Positions 1 to 8,467 of a stretch of 64,000 nt of DNA are shown here, in pieces. The translations under genes and the position numbers were made by a program. The stretch lies in NCBI RefSeq assembly GCF_000211855.2, contig NC_015638.1, positions 3,197,001 through 3,261,000 on the forward strand, in the 5' to 3' direction. The notes under the pieces are model-generated. The model saw only the letters and a list, made by a program, of their open reading frames with translations. It did no database searches and was not told the origin of the DNA. The DNA comes from Lacinutrix sp. 5H-3-7-4. Its GTDB lineage: Bacteria > Bacteroidota > Bacteroidia > Flavobacteriales > Flavobacteriaceae. How positions within the stretch are numbered: the first letter of the stretch is position 1; every line of letters begins with the position of its first letter.

Positions 1-300
1 TACATCTAAATCTCTACATATTTGTTCTAATATTACATTAACTTGATTTTTTAATAAGTTTGTTTGTTTTTTTAACTTCTTTTCAGTGATAAAAAGTTTT
101 ACAGGAACAATAAGAGCTGCTGTAAATGTTCCTAACAAAAAGAGCCAAAATTTTACTACTTCTTTGTTTTCTATTGTAATTAAAAAATCTTTATTAATAA
201 GATAATCTAGTACGTAATCACTTTTTGATACAAAAAGTAAAAGAGCTGGTATTAAACCTATTAAAATAAGTTTTAAAATAAATTTTAATATATCTAGCAA
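1..300 (-). CDS. Partial membrane protein downstream of the restriction endonuclease
   Basis: A reverse-strand frame stays open for 100 codons from a TTG at 300 to the window edge, so the C-terminus lies outside. Two hydrophobic segments are visible (about residues 4-23 and 51-70), followed by a basic, helical stretch (about 73-95) that could be a cytoplasmic coiled coil. The frame begins 33 bp after the endonuclease stop on the same strand, so it is probably the third gene of the controller-endonuclease operon. The family is not recognised. The TTG start is a guess, because an upstream in-frame stop leaves few alternatives. Confidence 0.5.
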   Translation of the reverse strand, partial: MLDILKFILKLILIGLIPALLLFVSKSDYVLDYLINKDFLITIENKEVVKFWLFLLGTFTAALIVPVKLFITEKKLKKQTNLLKNQVNVILEQICRDLDV

Positions 301-332
301 AATATATGTGAGTAAATATTTAAAAGAAACAA

Positions 333-1079
333 CTAATCAATATCTAAAGTATCATTATAAAGTAGGTTTAAATCAGATGGTCTGATTCGGAAACCTGTAC
401 CGTGATCGTGAGTCTTACCTTTATTACGCCCACTTTTATAAGAACCTATACGAATATCTACCATTAATTTACCTTCATCAATTAATTTTAGTAAGTTTTC
501 TAAACTAGGGTTTAAATAAATATCAGCTTGAGTATAATGAAATTCTTCTACTCCATTTACTTTACGAGTTTCAGCATTAACATAGAATAATGCTTGTAAT
601 TTTTTATGTAATGCTTTCGATAGATCTTCATATGACCAATATACAGACTTATCTGTTATTTCACCGGTAACTAAATCTTTCACCTCTAAACGAACTACAG
701 AATTTTCTTTATCATTAACTATAATAAAGCCTGTTCTTAATTTATAAGTATTAAATTTATTTGAAAAAATTGATGTATGTAACTTTTTTAAGCCAGGATA
801 TTCCTCATATTCTTCACCATATTTATCTCGTAAATAAGTATTAGCTTTATTAGGACCAGTTGGACTTTTAGTAAAAAGAGTTAGATAAGAACTAGTTAAA
901 GCTCGTTGACTTTTAACCTCAAAACCATCAAAATCTGGTAGTTTATCATTATTTTCAGTTACACCTAAATAATCTTCAAATGTTTTACCTATACCTGTAT
1001 TATGTTTTCTTCTACTTGGAATAAAACCTAAACTTTTAATCCTATTAAACTCTTTTTCAATTTTTGTTTTATCTATCAT
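333..1079 (-). CDS. Type II restriction endonuclease, MvaI/BcnI family
   Basis: A 248-aa protein with the layout of MvaI/BcnI enzymes: a conserved N-terminal GIGKTFEDYLGV (residues 29-40), then PDFDGFEVKSQR (49-59) carrying the acidic residues and the E-x-K (E54, K56) expected of the nuclease active site, and a C-terminal HDHGTGFRI (224-232). Members of this family cut CCNGG-type pentamers as monomers; the exact specificity cannot be read here. The start overlaps the controller gene by 11 bp, so the two are translationally coupled. A methyltransferase lies divergently at 1451, completing the module. The identification is by motif memory, not by a search. Confidence 0.85.
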   Translation of the reverse strand: MIDKTKIEKEFNRIKSLGFIPSRRKHNTGIGKTFEDYLGVTENNDKLPDFDGFEVKSQRALTSSYLTLFTKSPTGPNKANTYLRDKYGEEYEEYPGLKKLHTSIFSNKFNTYKLRTGFIIVNDKENSVVRLEVKDLVTGEITDKSVYWSYEDLSKALHKKLQALFYVNAETRKVNGVEEFHYTQADIYLNPSLENLLKLIDEGKLMVDIRIGSYKSGRNKGKTHDHGTGFRIRPSDLNLLYNDTLDID

Positions 1080-1359
1080 AAATTTTAATTCTTTCTATTA
1101 GTAAATCAATAACCTCTCTTTTATTTTTGCTAGCCTCGAGTTCCGACATAAACAATCTTTCAAAAGGAAATGAAAAAAATTGTGTAGCTTTTTGAAGTTG
1201 TTCAATTGTATATTTGTGACTAAATTTTGTCGATTCAATATTACCAATCATACCATAACTAACACCTATAATATCTGCAAAACCCGCTTGAGATAAATCA
1301 TTATCATTTCTTAATTCTCTAATAATATTAATTACACTTAATTGTATTTCAGATTTCAT
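1069..1359 (-). CDS. HTH_XRE controller (C) protein of the restriction-modification system
   Basis: A 96-aa XRE-type helix-turn-helix protein; the LSQAGFADIIGVSYGMIGNIES stretch covers the two HTH helices at about residues 22-43. It is co-transcribed with the endonuclease, which it overlaps by 11 bp, and faces away from the methyltransferase. Controller proteins in this arrangement delay endonuclease expression until methylation is established and often repress their own or the methylase promoter. A repeated TTGTGAG word in the intergenic region (1372-1378 and 1417-1423) is a candidate operator. Confidence 0.8.
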   Translation of the reverse strand: MKSEIQLSVINIIRELRNDNDLSQAGFADIIGVSYGMIGNIESTKFSHKYTIEQLQKATQFFSFPFERLFMSELEASKNKREVIDLLIERIKIYDR

Positions 1360-1371
1360 TTTACCAACAAT

Positions 1372-1423
1372 TTGTGAGCAAAAATATATTTATGTTAAAA
1401 ATTAAACACCCACATATTGTGAG
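1372..1423. promoter_or_regulatory. Candidate controller-protein operator pair (TTGTGAG x2)
   Basis: TTGTGAG occurs at 1372-1378 and again at 1417-1423, both in the short divergent intergenic region. The first copy lies immediately downstream of the controller -7 box. The second sits where the -33 element of the methyltransferase promoter should be. That placement suits a protein that regulates both directions. Seen: the repeat and its positions. Inferred: binding by the HTH controller. Confidence 0.45.
1379..1386 (-). promoter_or_regulatory. Controller/endonuclease -7 box
   Basis: Read on the reverse strand this is TATTTTTG, matching the Bacteroidota TAnnTTTG -7 consensus, 19-26 bp before the controller start codon. 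No clear TTTG -33 element is visible, which fits an activator-dependent or weak promoter. Confidence 0.4.
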
Positions 1424-1438
1424 TAATGTGTATTTTAT

Positions 1439-1446
1439 TATATTTG
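1439..1446 (+). promoter_or_regulatory. Methyltransferase -7 box, probably giving a leaderless mRNA
   Basis: TATATTTG matches the Bacteroidota -7 consensus, with ATTG at 1416-1419 as an approximate -33 element 19 bp upstream. The methyltransferase ATG begins 4 bases after the box, so transcription would start at or next to the start codon. Confidence 0.5.
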
Positions 1447-1450
1447 TAAA

Positions 1451-2698
1451 ATGAAAATTAAAGAATACAAAAGGACATATACAGACGAATGGGATTTTAG
1501 AACCAGTGATACTAAAGAGTACACGCATTCTTATCATACATATCCTGCTATGATGATACCTCAAATAGCTAGAAAATTAATACAAGATTATAAACCAAAA
1601 GGTAAACTTGAAAATATACTTGACCCTTATATGGGGTCTGGAACCACTTTAGTTGAAGCTAAAATACAAGGGATAAATGCAATTGGAACTGATTTGAATC
1701 CATTAGCAAGATTTATTTCTTCTGTCAAAACAACAAACTTTAACGAGGGTCTTATTGAAAAATACTTTTCAAAAACAATAAACGCAATAGAAAATTACAA
1801 ACGCCCTCAAAATGTAGATTTAGACCATATTACAAATGTAGATTTTTGGTATAGTAAAGAAAAAGCTGAAGAGTTATATTATTTAACTAATATTATAAAC
1901 ACATACCCTGAAACAATTAGAGATTTCTTCTTGTTAGCTCTTTCAGAGTGTGTTAGAGAGGTTTCCTATACAAGGAATGGTGAGTTTAAACGATATAGAA
2001 TAGCAAAAGAAAAACTACACTTACACAACCCTCAAACCTTTAAGTTATTTATAAATAAAATAGAAAGAAATATAAAAGGATTAGAAGACTTCAATAAAAT
2101 AAACAATAAAAGTAAAGTAGTAATTGCAGATTTTAATACAGTAAATGAAATACCCAAACATTATATTAAAGAAGGTAGTATTGATTTAGTGGTAACATCA
2201 CCACCTTATGGTGATTCTAAAACTACTGTTGCTTATGGACAATTTTCAAGATGGGCTAACGAATGGTTCAAATTTGAAAATGCAAAAAAAATAGATAATC
2301 TCTTAATGGGGGGAACGAAAATAAAAGATTTTACATTAAAAACAGAATCTATCAAGAATGAGTTAAAAGAAATAAAAGCGATAGACGAAAAAAGATATTA
2401 TGAAGTCCTTTCTTTTTTGGATGATTATTATAAATCTATAACTAATGTTTCTAAAGCGATAAGAAAAGAAGGTAGAATTTGTTATGTTGTTGGAAACAGA
2501 AATGTAAAAGGTGTGCAGATACCTTTAGATTATTTTACTATAGAGGCATTTGAAACCAATGGCTTTAAACATATTGATACTTTTGTAAGAAGCATACCAA
2601 ATAAAAGAATGCCTAATAAGACAAGCCCTAGCAATAAAAAAGGTGCGAATGTTACAACAATGGTAAATGAATTTATTATAATTATGGAAAAAATTTGA
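1451..2698 (+). CDS. DNA amino-methyltransferase (type II modification enzyme)
   Basis: A 415-aa S-adenosylmethionine-dependent methyltransferase. The SAM-binding motif DPYMGSGT is at residues 58-65, followed by GTDLNPLA. The catalytic motif TSPPYG is at 249-254; TSPPY/SPPY is typical of N4-cytosine and some N6-adenine enzymes. N4-cytosine methylation would match MvaI/BcnI-type partners. The long insert between the two motifs probably carries target recognition. The gene diverges from the controller-endonuclease operon and presumably protects host DNA from the endonuclease at 333-1079. The start is the ATG at 1451, the only one compatible with the promoter spacing. Confidence 0.85.
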   Translation: MKIKEYKRTYTDEWDFRTSDTKEYTHSYHTYPAMMIPQIARKLIQDYKPKGKLENILDPYMGSGTTLVEAKIQGINAIGTDLNPLARFISSVKTTNFNEGLIEKYFSKTINAIENYKRPQNVDLDHITNVDFWYSKEKAEELYYLTNIINTYPETIRDFFLLALSECVREVSYTRNGEFKRYRIAKEKLHLHNPQTFKLFINKIERNIKGLEDFNKINNKSKVVIADFNTVNEIPKHYIKEGSIDLVVTSPPYGDSKTTVAYGQFSRWANEWFKFENAKKIDNLLMGGTKIKDFTLKTESIKNELKEIKAIDEKRYYEVLSFLDDYYKSITNVSKAIRKEGRICYVVGNRNVKGVQIPLDYFTIEAFETNGFKHIDTFVRSIPNKRMPNKTSPSNKKGANVTTMVNEFIIIMEKI

Positions 2699-2736
2699 GG
2701 GAAGAAAAACTAAACAGCCTCAAAACCCTCAAACCC

Positions 2737-4995
2737 TCACTTTACTTCTTTTGATGGATTGTAGTAATTACCTTGTGATTCTCTTAATAAAAATTTGGAT
2801 TTACAAAGATTAGTGATATAACGCTCTGCTGTTTTTTGCGTAATATCTAATTTAGATGCATAGCTTATATAATCTTGTGTAGAAAAACGTAATGGTAAAC
2901 TATCTATGAACTGCTCTTTTTTGTTTTTGTAGTTTATAGCTGTTTTATCAACCGGTAAACTAGAATACACTTTGCTACTATGTTTTATTAAGGCTTTTAC
3001 GATAGTTAATGTAGATTGAAAATCTTCATCAGAACAATACAAAGGATTTGTAACATCGCCTGTTTCTAATATCCTTAAAACAGTTAAAATCATACTAATT
3101 CTAAACGCAATTATACCCATTCTTTTAATAGAAGAATTGTATTCTAAAGGGTTTACATTTAGATAGTATAAATTAATTTTTGAAAAAAATTGATTAAATA
3201 CTTCTTGCTGTTCTTCTGTATATGAAAACTGAATTTCAGTATTTGTGATTAGTTGTCTGTATAATTCATAAAATACATTTCCTAAATTGTCAAAATACTC
3301 ATTTAAGCCTTTTTTAGTATCAATAGCAAAAACGTTTTTCCAATTCGTACTTGTTGGCATTTGATAAAACATAAAGCGACTGAATAAACCATTTTCAGCA
3401 TTAGGCATTAATGCCAAAACTTGTTTTGGTGTACCTGTTAGTGCACAAGACAAACAAGGCTCTTCAATCTCTACATATTCTCTATCTGTTCTACGAAAAT
3501 ATTTTATTGTTTCGTGATGAAAAGCATTTCTAAAACCATCGGAATAATCGCCATAATCTGTTTTAAAGTTTTTGGCTAATGTATCTGCTTCGGTTTCAAA
3601 AATTAGCCCCCTACCTTTACTGTCGTGTAATAATTGAAACATACCCGTTGAACTGTTATTTGCAGGAATAAACAACATTCTAATGGGTGGTTTTTGAGGT
3701 TTCTTTAAGTTTTCATCTTTCATCTTGTTCTTGTTGTATTGCGCTAATTCTGCATCATATTCGGCTTCCATTAGTTTTGCTTCTTCACGCATTGTTTTGT
3801 GAATTTTATTAACTAATCTTTTACAAAATTTTAATTTTCCTTTTCCAGAAGCAGCTGCAGCTGTTACAAATAAATACAAATTAGAATATACTTTATCGCC
3901 ATCATAAATACCGTATATTTTAGGTAAACAAGCACTTATAGCTGTTATAGCACCTAATATCATTATATCTCTTTCTTGGTCTGTTTTTGCATACTTAATT
4001 ACTTGTTGAAGGAATTGCGGAAGTTGAGGAATTAAGGAAGTTGAGAATGTTGGACTATCTGAATAATCTTCTGAATTTGTTACTTCATTTGGTATTAATA
4101 CTTCTTCTTCAATGGGTTCTTTATATGGTTTGATATTATTTTGGTGAGCCATATAATAAAACGTTGAAATATTGATTCCTGTACCTTTCGCTTTTAAACA
4201 ATTAGTGTATTGTTTATCGCATTCTTGATAATTATACTTAATATAAAATCGGCTAATTCTGTGATAGTATTCTCTTCCTATTTCTCCATATTCTTCTGAA
4301 ATTGCAAAACCTAAATTTCTCCACGTTTCATAATTTCCAGTAATATCGGTTGCTGTTTTTTCTATTTCAGATATATAGGCTTCAATATCATTACTTATTG
4401 AATTATTGTATTTTATTGAAATTGGTTTTTCTTCTTCTAATTTTATACTGACTTCGAAAATATCTGCATTTAAATTAATAAAACAGTCTTCATCATAAGA
4501 CATAAAACATAAACGACAAATATCACTCCCAGAGGTATCTATATCTATTTTTAATGCTTGTTCATAATAAGCTACAACTTGGTTGTAGGCTTCTTTGTGA
4601 TGTTCTTTAGTAGAGCTAACTTTTACAATAATTTTTAATCCTTTACCACTAGGACTAATAAATGATGCATAAGTGTAAGGTGCTAAACGTGTGGTTTGTT
4701 TAACCTCTTTTAATTGAGATTCTGAAAGTTTATCTATATCCAAAATTACATATTGGCTATATGTATCTATTTTATCTATACTTCTACCTTTACTAAAAGT
4801 ACCTGATACTGTAAACGCCTGTAATTGCTTTTTTAATTGGTCTGCTTCCTTTTTATTGTCATTGGATAGCAGGTTTCTTATATCGCTTATTTTGGCTTTA
4901 TAAGTACCTATTTTAATAGCGTTAAGGATTTTTTCTAAAGGCTTATCCTCAACCTTATAAATGAAGTCGTTAAAGACTGATACGGCTACTTGCAT
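2737..4995 (-). CDS. Mobile-element replication protein: BT4734/VirE-N, primase C-terminal-like and DUF3987 domains
   Basis: A 752-aa protein. Residues about 45-190 resemble the BT4734/VirE N-terminal domain, with the acidic pair ILDID near residue 85 as in archaeo-eukaryotic primase-like folds. Residues about 205-285 resemble a primase C-terminal domain. The remainder (about 330-700) resembles DUF3987, including a Walker-A-like loop AAAASGKGK near residue 380. The protein probably primes or unwinds DNA for replication of the island. It lies 18 bp after the small HTH gene on the same strand and probably shares its operon. Such proteins are common in Bacteroidota integrative elements. Confidence 0.75.
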   Translation of the reverse strand: MQVAVSVFNDFIYKVEDKPLEKILNAIKIGTYKAKISDIRNLLSNDNKKEADQLKKQLQAFTVSGTFSKGRSIDKIDTYSQYVILDIDKLSESQLKEVKQTTRLAPYTYASFISPSGKGLKIIVKVSSTKEHHKEAYNQVVAYYEQALKIDIDTSGSDICRLCFMSYDEDCFINLNADIFEVSIKLEEEKPISIKYNNSISNDIEAYISEIEKTATDITGNYETWRNLGFAISEEYGEIGREYYHRISRFYIKYNYQECDKQYTNCLKAKGTGINISTFYYMAHQNNIKPYKEPIEEEVLIPNEVTNSEDYSDSPTFSTSLIPQLPQFLQQVIKYAKTDQERDIMILGAITAISACLPKIYGIYDGDKVYSNLYLFVTAAAASGKGKLKFCKRLVNKIHKTMREEAKLMEAEYDAELAQYNKNKMKDENLKKPQKPPIRMLFIPANNSSTGMFQLLHDSKGRGLIFETEADTLAKNFKTDYGDYSDGFRNAFHHETIKYFRRTDREYVEIEEPCLSCALTGTPKQVLALMPNAENGLFSRFMFYQMPTSTNWKNVFAIDTKKGLNEYFDNLGNVFYELYRQLITNTEIQFSYTEEQQEVFNQFFSKINLYYLNVNPLEYNSSIKRMGIIAFRISMILTVLRILETGDVTNPLYCSDEDFQSTLTIVKALIKHSSKVYSSLPVDKTAINYKNKKEQFIDSLPLRFSTQDYISYASKLDITQKTAERYITNLCKSKFLLRESQGNYYNPSKEVK

Positions 4996-5013
4996 AACTT
5001 TAAGATTTAAGGA

Positions 5014-5307
5014 TTAGTAATTATTTCTTTTTGTTGTGAATGCTTTACGATAGTTATTGTCTAATAACTTTTGCACGTCACTCATACGATAATAGATTTT
5101 AGAGCCTATTTGAGAAAACGAAATAACACCTTCATCACGCCAAGTTTGCGCTGTTCGTTTACTAATATTCATTAGCTGAAGAAATTCTTGATTGTCTAGA
5201 AAAGTGTCTTTAGGGTTTTTCTGTTTCTCTTCTAATTTTTTGTTTAGCTCGTCTAAACGGTTTACTAAATCTGCGTACTGTTGGGTGCTTAAAATGATTG
5301 CTTCCAT
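5014..5307 (-). CDS. Excisionase/MerR-like helix-turn-helix protein (HTH_17)
   Basis: A 97-aa protein with an N-terminal coiled segment (about residues 10-35) and a winged-helix DNA-binding segment (about 40-85) containing FLQLMNISKRTAQTWRDEG and IYYRMSDVQKLL, the usual shape of Bacteroidota element HTH_17 proteins. These often act as excisionases or as transcriptional activators of element genes. It lies directly upstream of the primase-type gene and near the integrase. Confidence 0.75.
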   Translation of the reverse strand: MEAIILSTQQYADLVNRLDELNKKLEEKQKNPKDTFLDNQEFLQLMNISKRTAQTWRDEGVISFSQIGSKIYYRMSDVQKLLDNNYRKAFTTKRNNY

Positions 5308-5380
5308 TTGAATAAAATTTTATGATTATGGAAACAAATTTTGGCAGAAATAGAGCCTAAAAACACTTTACAAGTAAGGG

Positions 5381-5491
5381 TTTAGAGTAAGGTGTAGAGT
5401 GTAGAGTATTGACAAAAACAGTTAAGCTAAAAGAGGTTAACTGTAATATTTAAATAAAATATTTTAATACTGCGCTTTAAGTGTAGAGTGT
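5381..5491. repeat. Iteron-like GTGTAGAGT repeats and an inverted repeat upstream of the HTH/primase genes
   Basis: GTGTAGAGT occurs at 5392-5400, runs on as GTAGAGT at 5401-5407, and recurs at 5481-5489, with a weaker TTTAGAGT at 5381-5388. Between them ACAGTTAA (5418-5425) and TTAACTGT (5437-5444) form a perfect inverted repeat. Short direct repeats beside a primase/helicase gene could be an origin of replication or an operator. Only the repeats are seen; the function is inferred. Confidence 0.4.
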
Positions 5492-6936
5492 TATTTTAGT
5501 GTATTTAATGCAGAATCGATGCTTTTTGAAGTAGTCGGAACTTTTTGAGTTCTCAATTTTGTACGGTTATATTGCTCTCCGTTTTCTTGAATAAAACAAT
5601 TTATAGTTACTGCCCATTGCTGTTGCTTTAAATCTACAACAAGTTTTAATTCATTATGCAATTGTTTTATGAAATATGAAAGTTCGCTAATCTTACCAGT
5701 CCAAACAATAGGCTTTTCAATTTCTTCTCCGCTAAAAATTTTTCTAAAGTCTTTTAAATCGGTTGAATTCTCAATAAAATTTTTACGTTTTAAAGCATTC
5801 ATTAAGTCGGTTAACTGTGTTTGCCCAGTGAGATTATTTATGTAAGTAAATGAATTGTATTTTGATTTTGATATCGATTTTGGCTTTTCTGTAATTTCTT
5901 TTTTACCACTTCCAATTAAGCCATTTTTAAAGTCCTGTAATACGTTTTCTGTAGCTTCTTTGTATTTGTTAAAATGTGATTTATAGTGCTTCCATACGTG
6001 CATTGCATATTTTGATATATAGGATTCTTCTTTGTATTCCATATAATTCGGAAACCAATAAGTTTCGTAATACAACTTCTTAAATGCTTCTACTCGTTTT
6101 TCTGGTGTATGGGTTTTAAATTGATTTACTGATAATGTGAGGTATTTATTAACTTCAAAGTCATTTAATGGCTTGATTCTTTCATATAAGGATTTTAAAA
6201 ACTCATTGTATAAGTTACCAGAAATAAAGTTATCAAAATACATAGGGTCAAAAGTGTATTTTTCCCATTCATCATCAAGTTTACGTTTGTATTCTACCGC
6301 TTCTATCGCTAAACGTTTTTCTAATTCTTCTACAATAAAAACATCTGTAGGTTCATCGTTTTGGTAGTTGGTGTAATTCATTACTGGATTGGTCAACTTC
6401 TCTTTTTCTTGTTGCTTTTTTTCTTTTTCTACGGACTCCAATATACTCTTGAAAGTGGTTAGCCTATCTGCAACAACCATATATTTGATAAAATGCGACA
6501 TAAACTTATCATCAATACCAAAGTGCCCTTCTTCAATCATTTCTTCCCAGTCTAATTCATCAACTTCCTCTATATCCTCCACTTTTTTAAATCTCATTGT
6601 TAAGACCTCTAAAACATCATTAAACTCTTGTGATAGAAAATTTCTGATTATTCTTTCTCTGTACTGGTCATAATTATCACCTGACAAATCAAATTCGCTC
6701 GGACTTATGTAACATCTTAAAAACTCTGCTATATCTGGACTACATTTAGCAAGTTTCTTCTGCATTTTCTTTATCTCCTTTTTAGTGAATACATCTTTTT
6801 CTTCATCATTAATACAAGACCGATAAATTAGTTTATCCTTATCTGTTTGAGAATAAATAGCTGATTGAATTAAGTTATCAATAGCATCTGTGAATTTGTC
6901 TAATAACAACAATTCTATTTTTGAATATTCCCCCAT
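5491..6936 (-). CDS. Unknown 481-aa protein of an integrative element
   Basis: Not confidently recognised. It is a charged, mostly helical soluble protein with no signal peptide or membrane segment. The last 70 residues (IVWTGKISELSYFIKQLHNE followed by a W-x-V-x-I-N-C-F pattern) resemble the C-terminal region of proteins that sit beside integrases in Bacteroidota mobile elements, loosely like RteC-type regulators. The start codon is 1 bp from the integrase stop on the same strand, which implies co-expression with the recombinase. A role in mobilisation or regulation is a guess. Confidence 0.6.
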   Translation of the reverse strand: MGEYSKIELLLLDKFTDAIDNLIQSAIYSQTDKDKLIYRSCINDEEKDVFTKKEIKKMQKKLAKCSPDIAEFLRCYISPSEFDLSGDNYDQYRERIIRNFLSQEFNDVLEVLTMRFKKVEDIEEVDELDWEEMIEEGHFGIDDKFMSHFIKYMVVADRLTTFKSILESVEKEKKQQEKEKLTNPVMNYTNYQNDEPTDVFIVEELEKRLAIEAVEYKRKLDDEWEKYTFDPMYFDNFISGNLYNEFLKSLYERIKPLNDFEVNKYLTLSVNQFKTHTPEKRVEAFKKLYYETYWFPNYMEYKEESYISKYAMHVWKHYKSHFNKYKEATENVLQDFKNGLIGSGKKEITEKPKSISKSKYNSFTYINNLTGQTQLTDLMNALKRKNFIENSTDLKDFRKIFSGEEIEKPIVWTGKISELSYFIKQLHNELKLVVDLKQQQWAVTINCFIQENGEQYNRTKLRTQKVPTTSKSIDSALNTLK

Positions 6937-6937
6937 A

Positions 6938-8155
6938 TTAATTTATATATTTATCTACCGCGTTATCTAATTCACTACCTATTATTTTTGCATACACTTG
7001 CGTAATACCAATATCGGAATGATCCATTAATTTAGATACGTGTTCTATACGCATACCATTATTTAATGCTCTGGTAGCAAATGTGTGTCGGCTAATATGA
7101 AAGGATAAATTAAACGGTAGTTCTAATTCTTTTCCTATTCTGCTTAAATACATATTACTTAATGAAATTGCTCTATTGGTTATTAAACTTCTATGTTCTC
7201 TATCTTTAAAATATAACTCATCAACTTTTGCAAATGGAAAAATTATATCGTTTTGCTTTTGGTCTTTGGTTTTGTACTTCTCTAAAATATCAACCGCTTT
7301 TTGACCTATTTTAATGCTGTGCTGTCTTTTGGTTTTTCTTATCGTTTTTGTGATTCTGTGATTTTTGCTATCGTAGTTTTTCCATTGCAATTCGATAACA
7401 TCTCCAAAACGTAACCCACCAGAAAAAACAGAAAAGATAAACATATCTTTGATAACTTGTGCTTTATGTTCTTGTGGTACTTCTAAATTCATAAATGCAT
7501 CAAACTGTTCTTCGTTTAAATAACGCTTTGTAGTCTTGTTTTTCTTTACTTTAAACTTTGTAAAAGGTGCAAGTTCATTAGAAATTAAATCTTCGCTTTT
7601 AGCTTCTCTAAACATTAAATTAAGGATTCTAAACGCATAATTTATAGTTGTGTTATTGTTGCCTAATTTAGAACTGCAATGTGAAGCATAATTTTTTAAG
7701 GTTGTCGCTGTAATATCATCAAACATTATTTCACGATGCCCTACAAACCTTTCAAACTTTTCGATGTTGTTTTTATAGCTTCTGTAAGTGGATAGTGTTA
7801 CAGTATCTTTAAGCTTCTCGCATCTATCGTAAGCAAACTCAAAAAAGTTAATTAAGGGTTTACCCTTAATAGCTTCTTTTATTCTTCTTGCTGATGTAGA
7901 TTGATTTCTTCTTTCAAGGTCTGCAATTTCCCCTTCTGCATCTGCTATCTTTTTAGAGATGTACGCGTTTAATCTTGTAGAGCTTTTATGATTCTTCTTG
8001 ACTTTTTGTTTATCTTCATCCCATTCATTCGGTTGTAGTTTTACACTTAATGAAATGAATTTAGTTTTTCTGTTTTTGATTACTCGTAAATAAAGCGGTG
8101 CAAGTCCTGCTTTATCTATCTTGTTTTTTCTTAAAACTACTTTAATTGAAGACAT
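6938..8155 (-). CDS. Tyrosine recombinase (integrase) of the island
   Basis: A 405-aa site-specific recombinase. It has an N-terminal arm-DNA-binding domain (about residues 1-95, beginning MSSIKVVLRKNK), a SAM-like core-binding domain (100-200) and a catalytic domain (210-400). The active-site set is R249 (SGGLRFGDV), K274/276, H353-x-x-R356 (HISRH), H379 and nucleophile Y388 (QVYAK). The ATG at 8155 was preferred over an in-frame ATG 78 bp upstream, because the arm domain starts here and the extra segment overlaps candidate arm-type repeats. The arm domain and the lack of the extra helix before HxxR found in IntI make this an element integrase. It diverges from the cassette array that begins about 180 bp away, so a role in cassette movement should still be tested. 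Confidence 0.85.
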   Translation of the reverse strand: MSSIKVVLRKNKIDKAGLAPLYLRVIKNRKTKFISLSVKLQPNEWDEDKQKVKKNHKSSTRLNAYISKKIADAEGEIADLERRNQSTSARRIKEAIKGKPLINFFEFAYDRCEKLKDTVTLSTYRSYKNNIEKFERFVGHREIMFDDITATTLKNYASHCSSKLGNNNTTINYAFRILNLMFREAKSEDLISNELAPFTKFKVKKNKTTKRYLNEEQFDAFMNLEVPQEHKAQVIKDMFIFSVFSGGLRFGDVIELQWKNYDSKNHRITKTIRKTKRQHSIKIGQKAVDILEKYKTKDQKQNDIIFPFAKVDELYFKDREHRSLITNRAISLSNMYLSRIGKELELPFNLSFHISRHTFATRALNNGMRIEHVSKLMDHSDIGITQVYAKIIGSELDNAVDKYIN

Positions 8156-8184
8156 AAAACTCTGGTTTTTAGGCTGTGCAATTG

Positions 8185-8224
8185 GGTGCAACGTGTTACT
8201 AAGGTACAACAATAGGTACAACAA
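8185..8224. repeat. Candidate arm-type integrase binding repeats (GGTACAACAA)
   Basis: GGTACAACAA occurs at 8203-8212 and 8215-8224, 12 bp apart, with the related GGGTGCAAC at about 8184-8192. They lie directly upstream of the integrase start. Integrases with an arm-binding domain recognise short direct repeats beside the attachment core. The function is inferred from position only. Confidence 0.4.
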
Positions 8225-8277
8225 ACCTAACATTTAGTAGCATTTTATTGCATTAATTTGCATTATCTAAAAACACA

Positions 8278-8300
8278 AAACCCTTTTAAATAAAGGGTTT
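8278..8300. terminator. Hairpin near the island-array junction
   Basis: AAACCCTTT (8278-8286) and AAAGGGTTT (8292-8300) form a perfect 9-bp stem with a TAAAT loop. It lies between the integrase start and the first attC-like site, so it could be a terminator or insulator, or lie close to the island attachment core. Confidence 0.35.
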
Positions 8301-8333
8301 AAAAGCAATTTGATAAAAATGAGAGACAATACT

Positions 8334-8467
8334 ATATAACAATGTATAACCGCAATTACGGCGGATTCGACTAACTCCGAATCCACTCGCAATTGCTAAA
8401 GTCGGTGTTAAACCGAAAAGTATGTGTATATTAACCCGTAACTGACGGTTATACGATACCGTTACCT
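8334..8467 (+). repeat. attC-like site 0 (subfamily C), first in array
   Basis: R'' ATATAAC (8334-8340), R' GTTACCT (8461-8467). The stem is GTATAACCG..TTACGG against CCGTAAC..CGGTTATAC, with one extra base in the right arm and an inner GGATTCG/CGAATCC hairpin. It belongs to a cassette whose start (predicted GTTATATAGT) is not in the window. A frame ending in the R'' stop at 8337-8339 may be its truncated gene tail. Confidence 0.75.

Noticed and set aside
6938-8155. Reading the tyrosine recombinase as an integron integrase because it is divergent from the array.
   Set aside because: It has an arm-binding N-terminal domain and lacks the extra helix region before HxxR typical of IntI; its neighbours are island replication and restriction genes. 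Kept only as a hypothesis to test.
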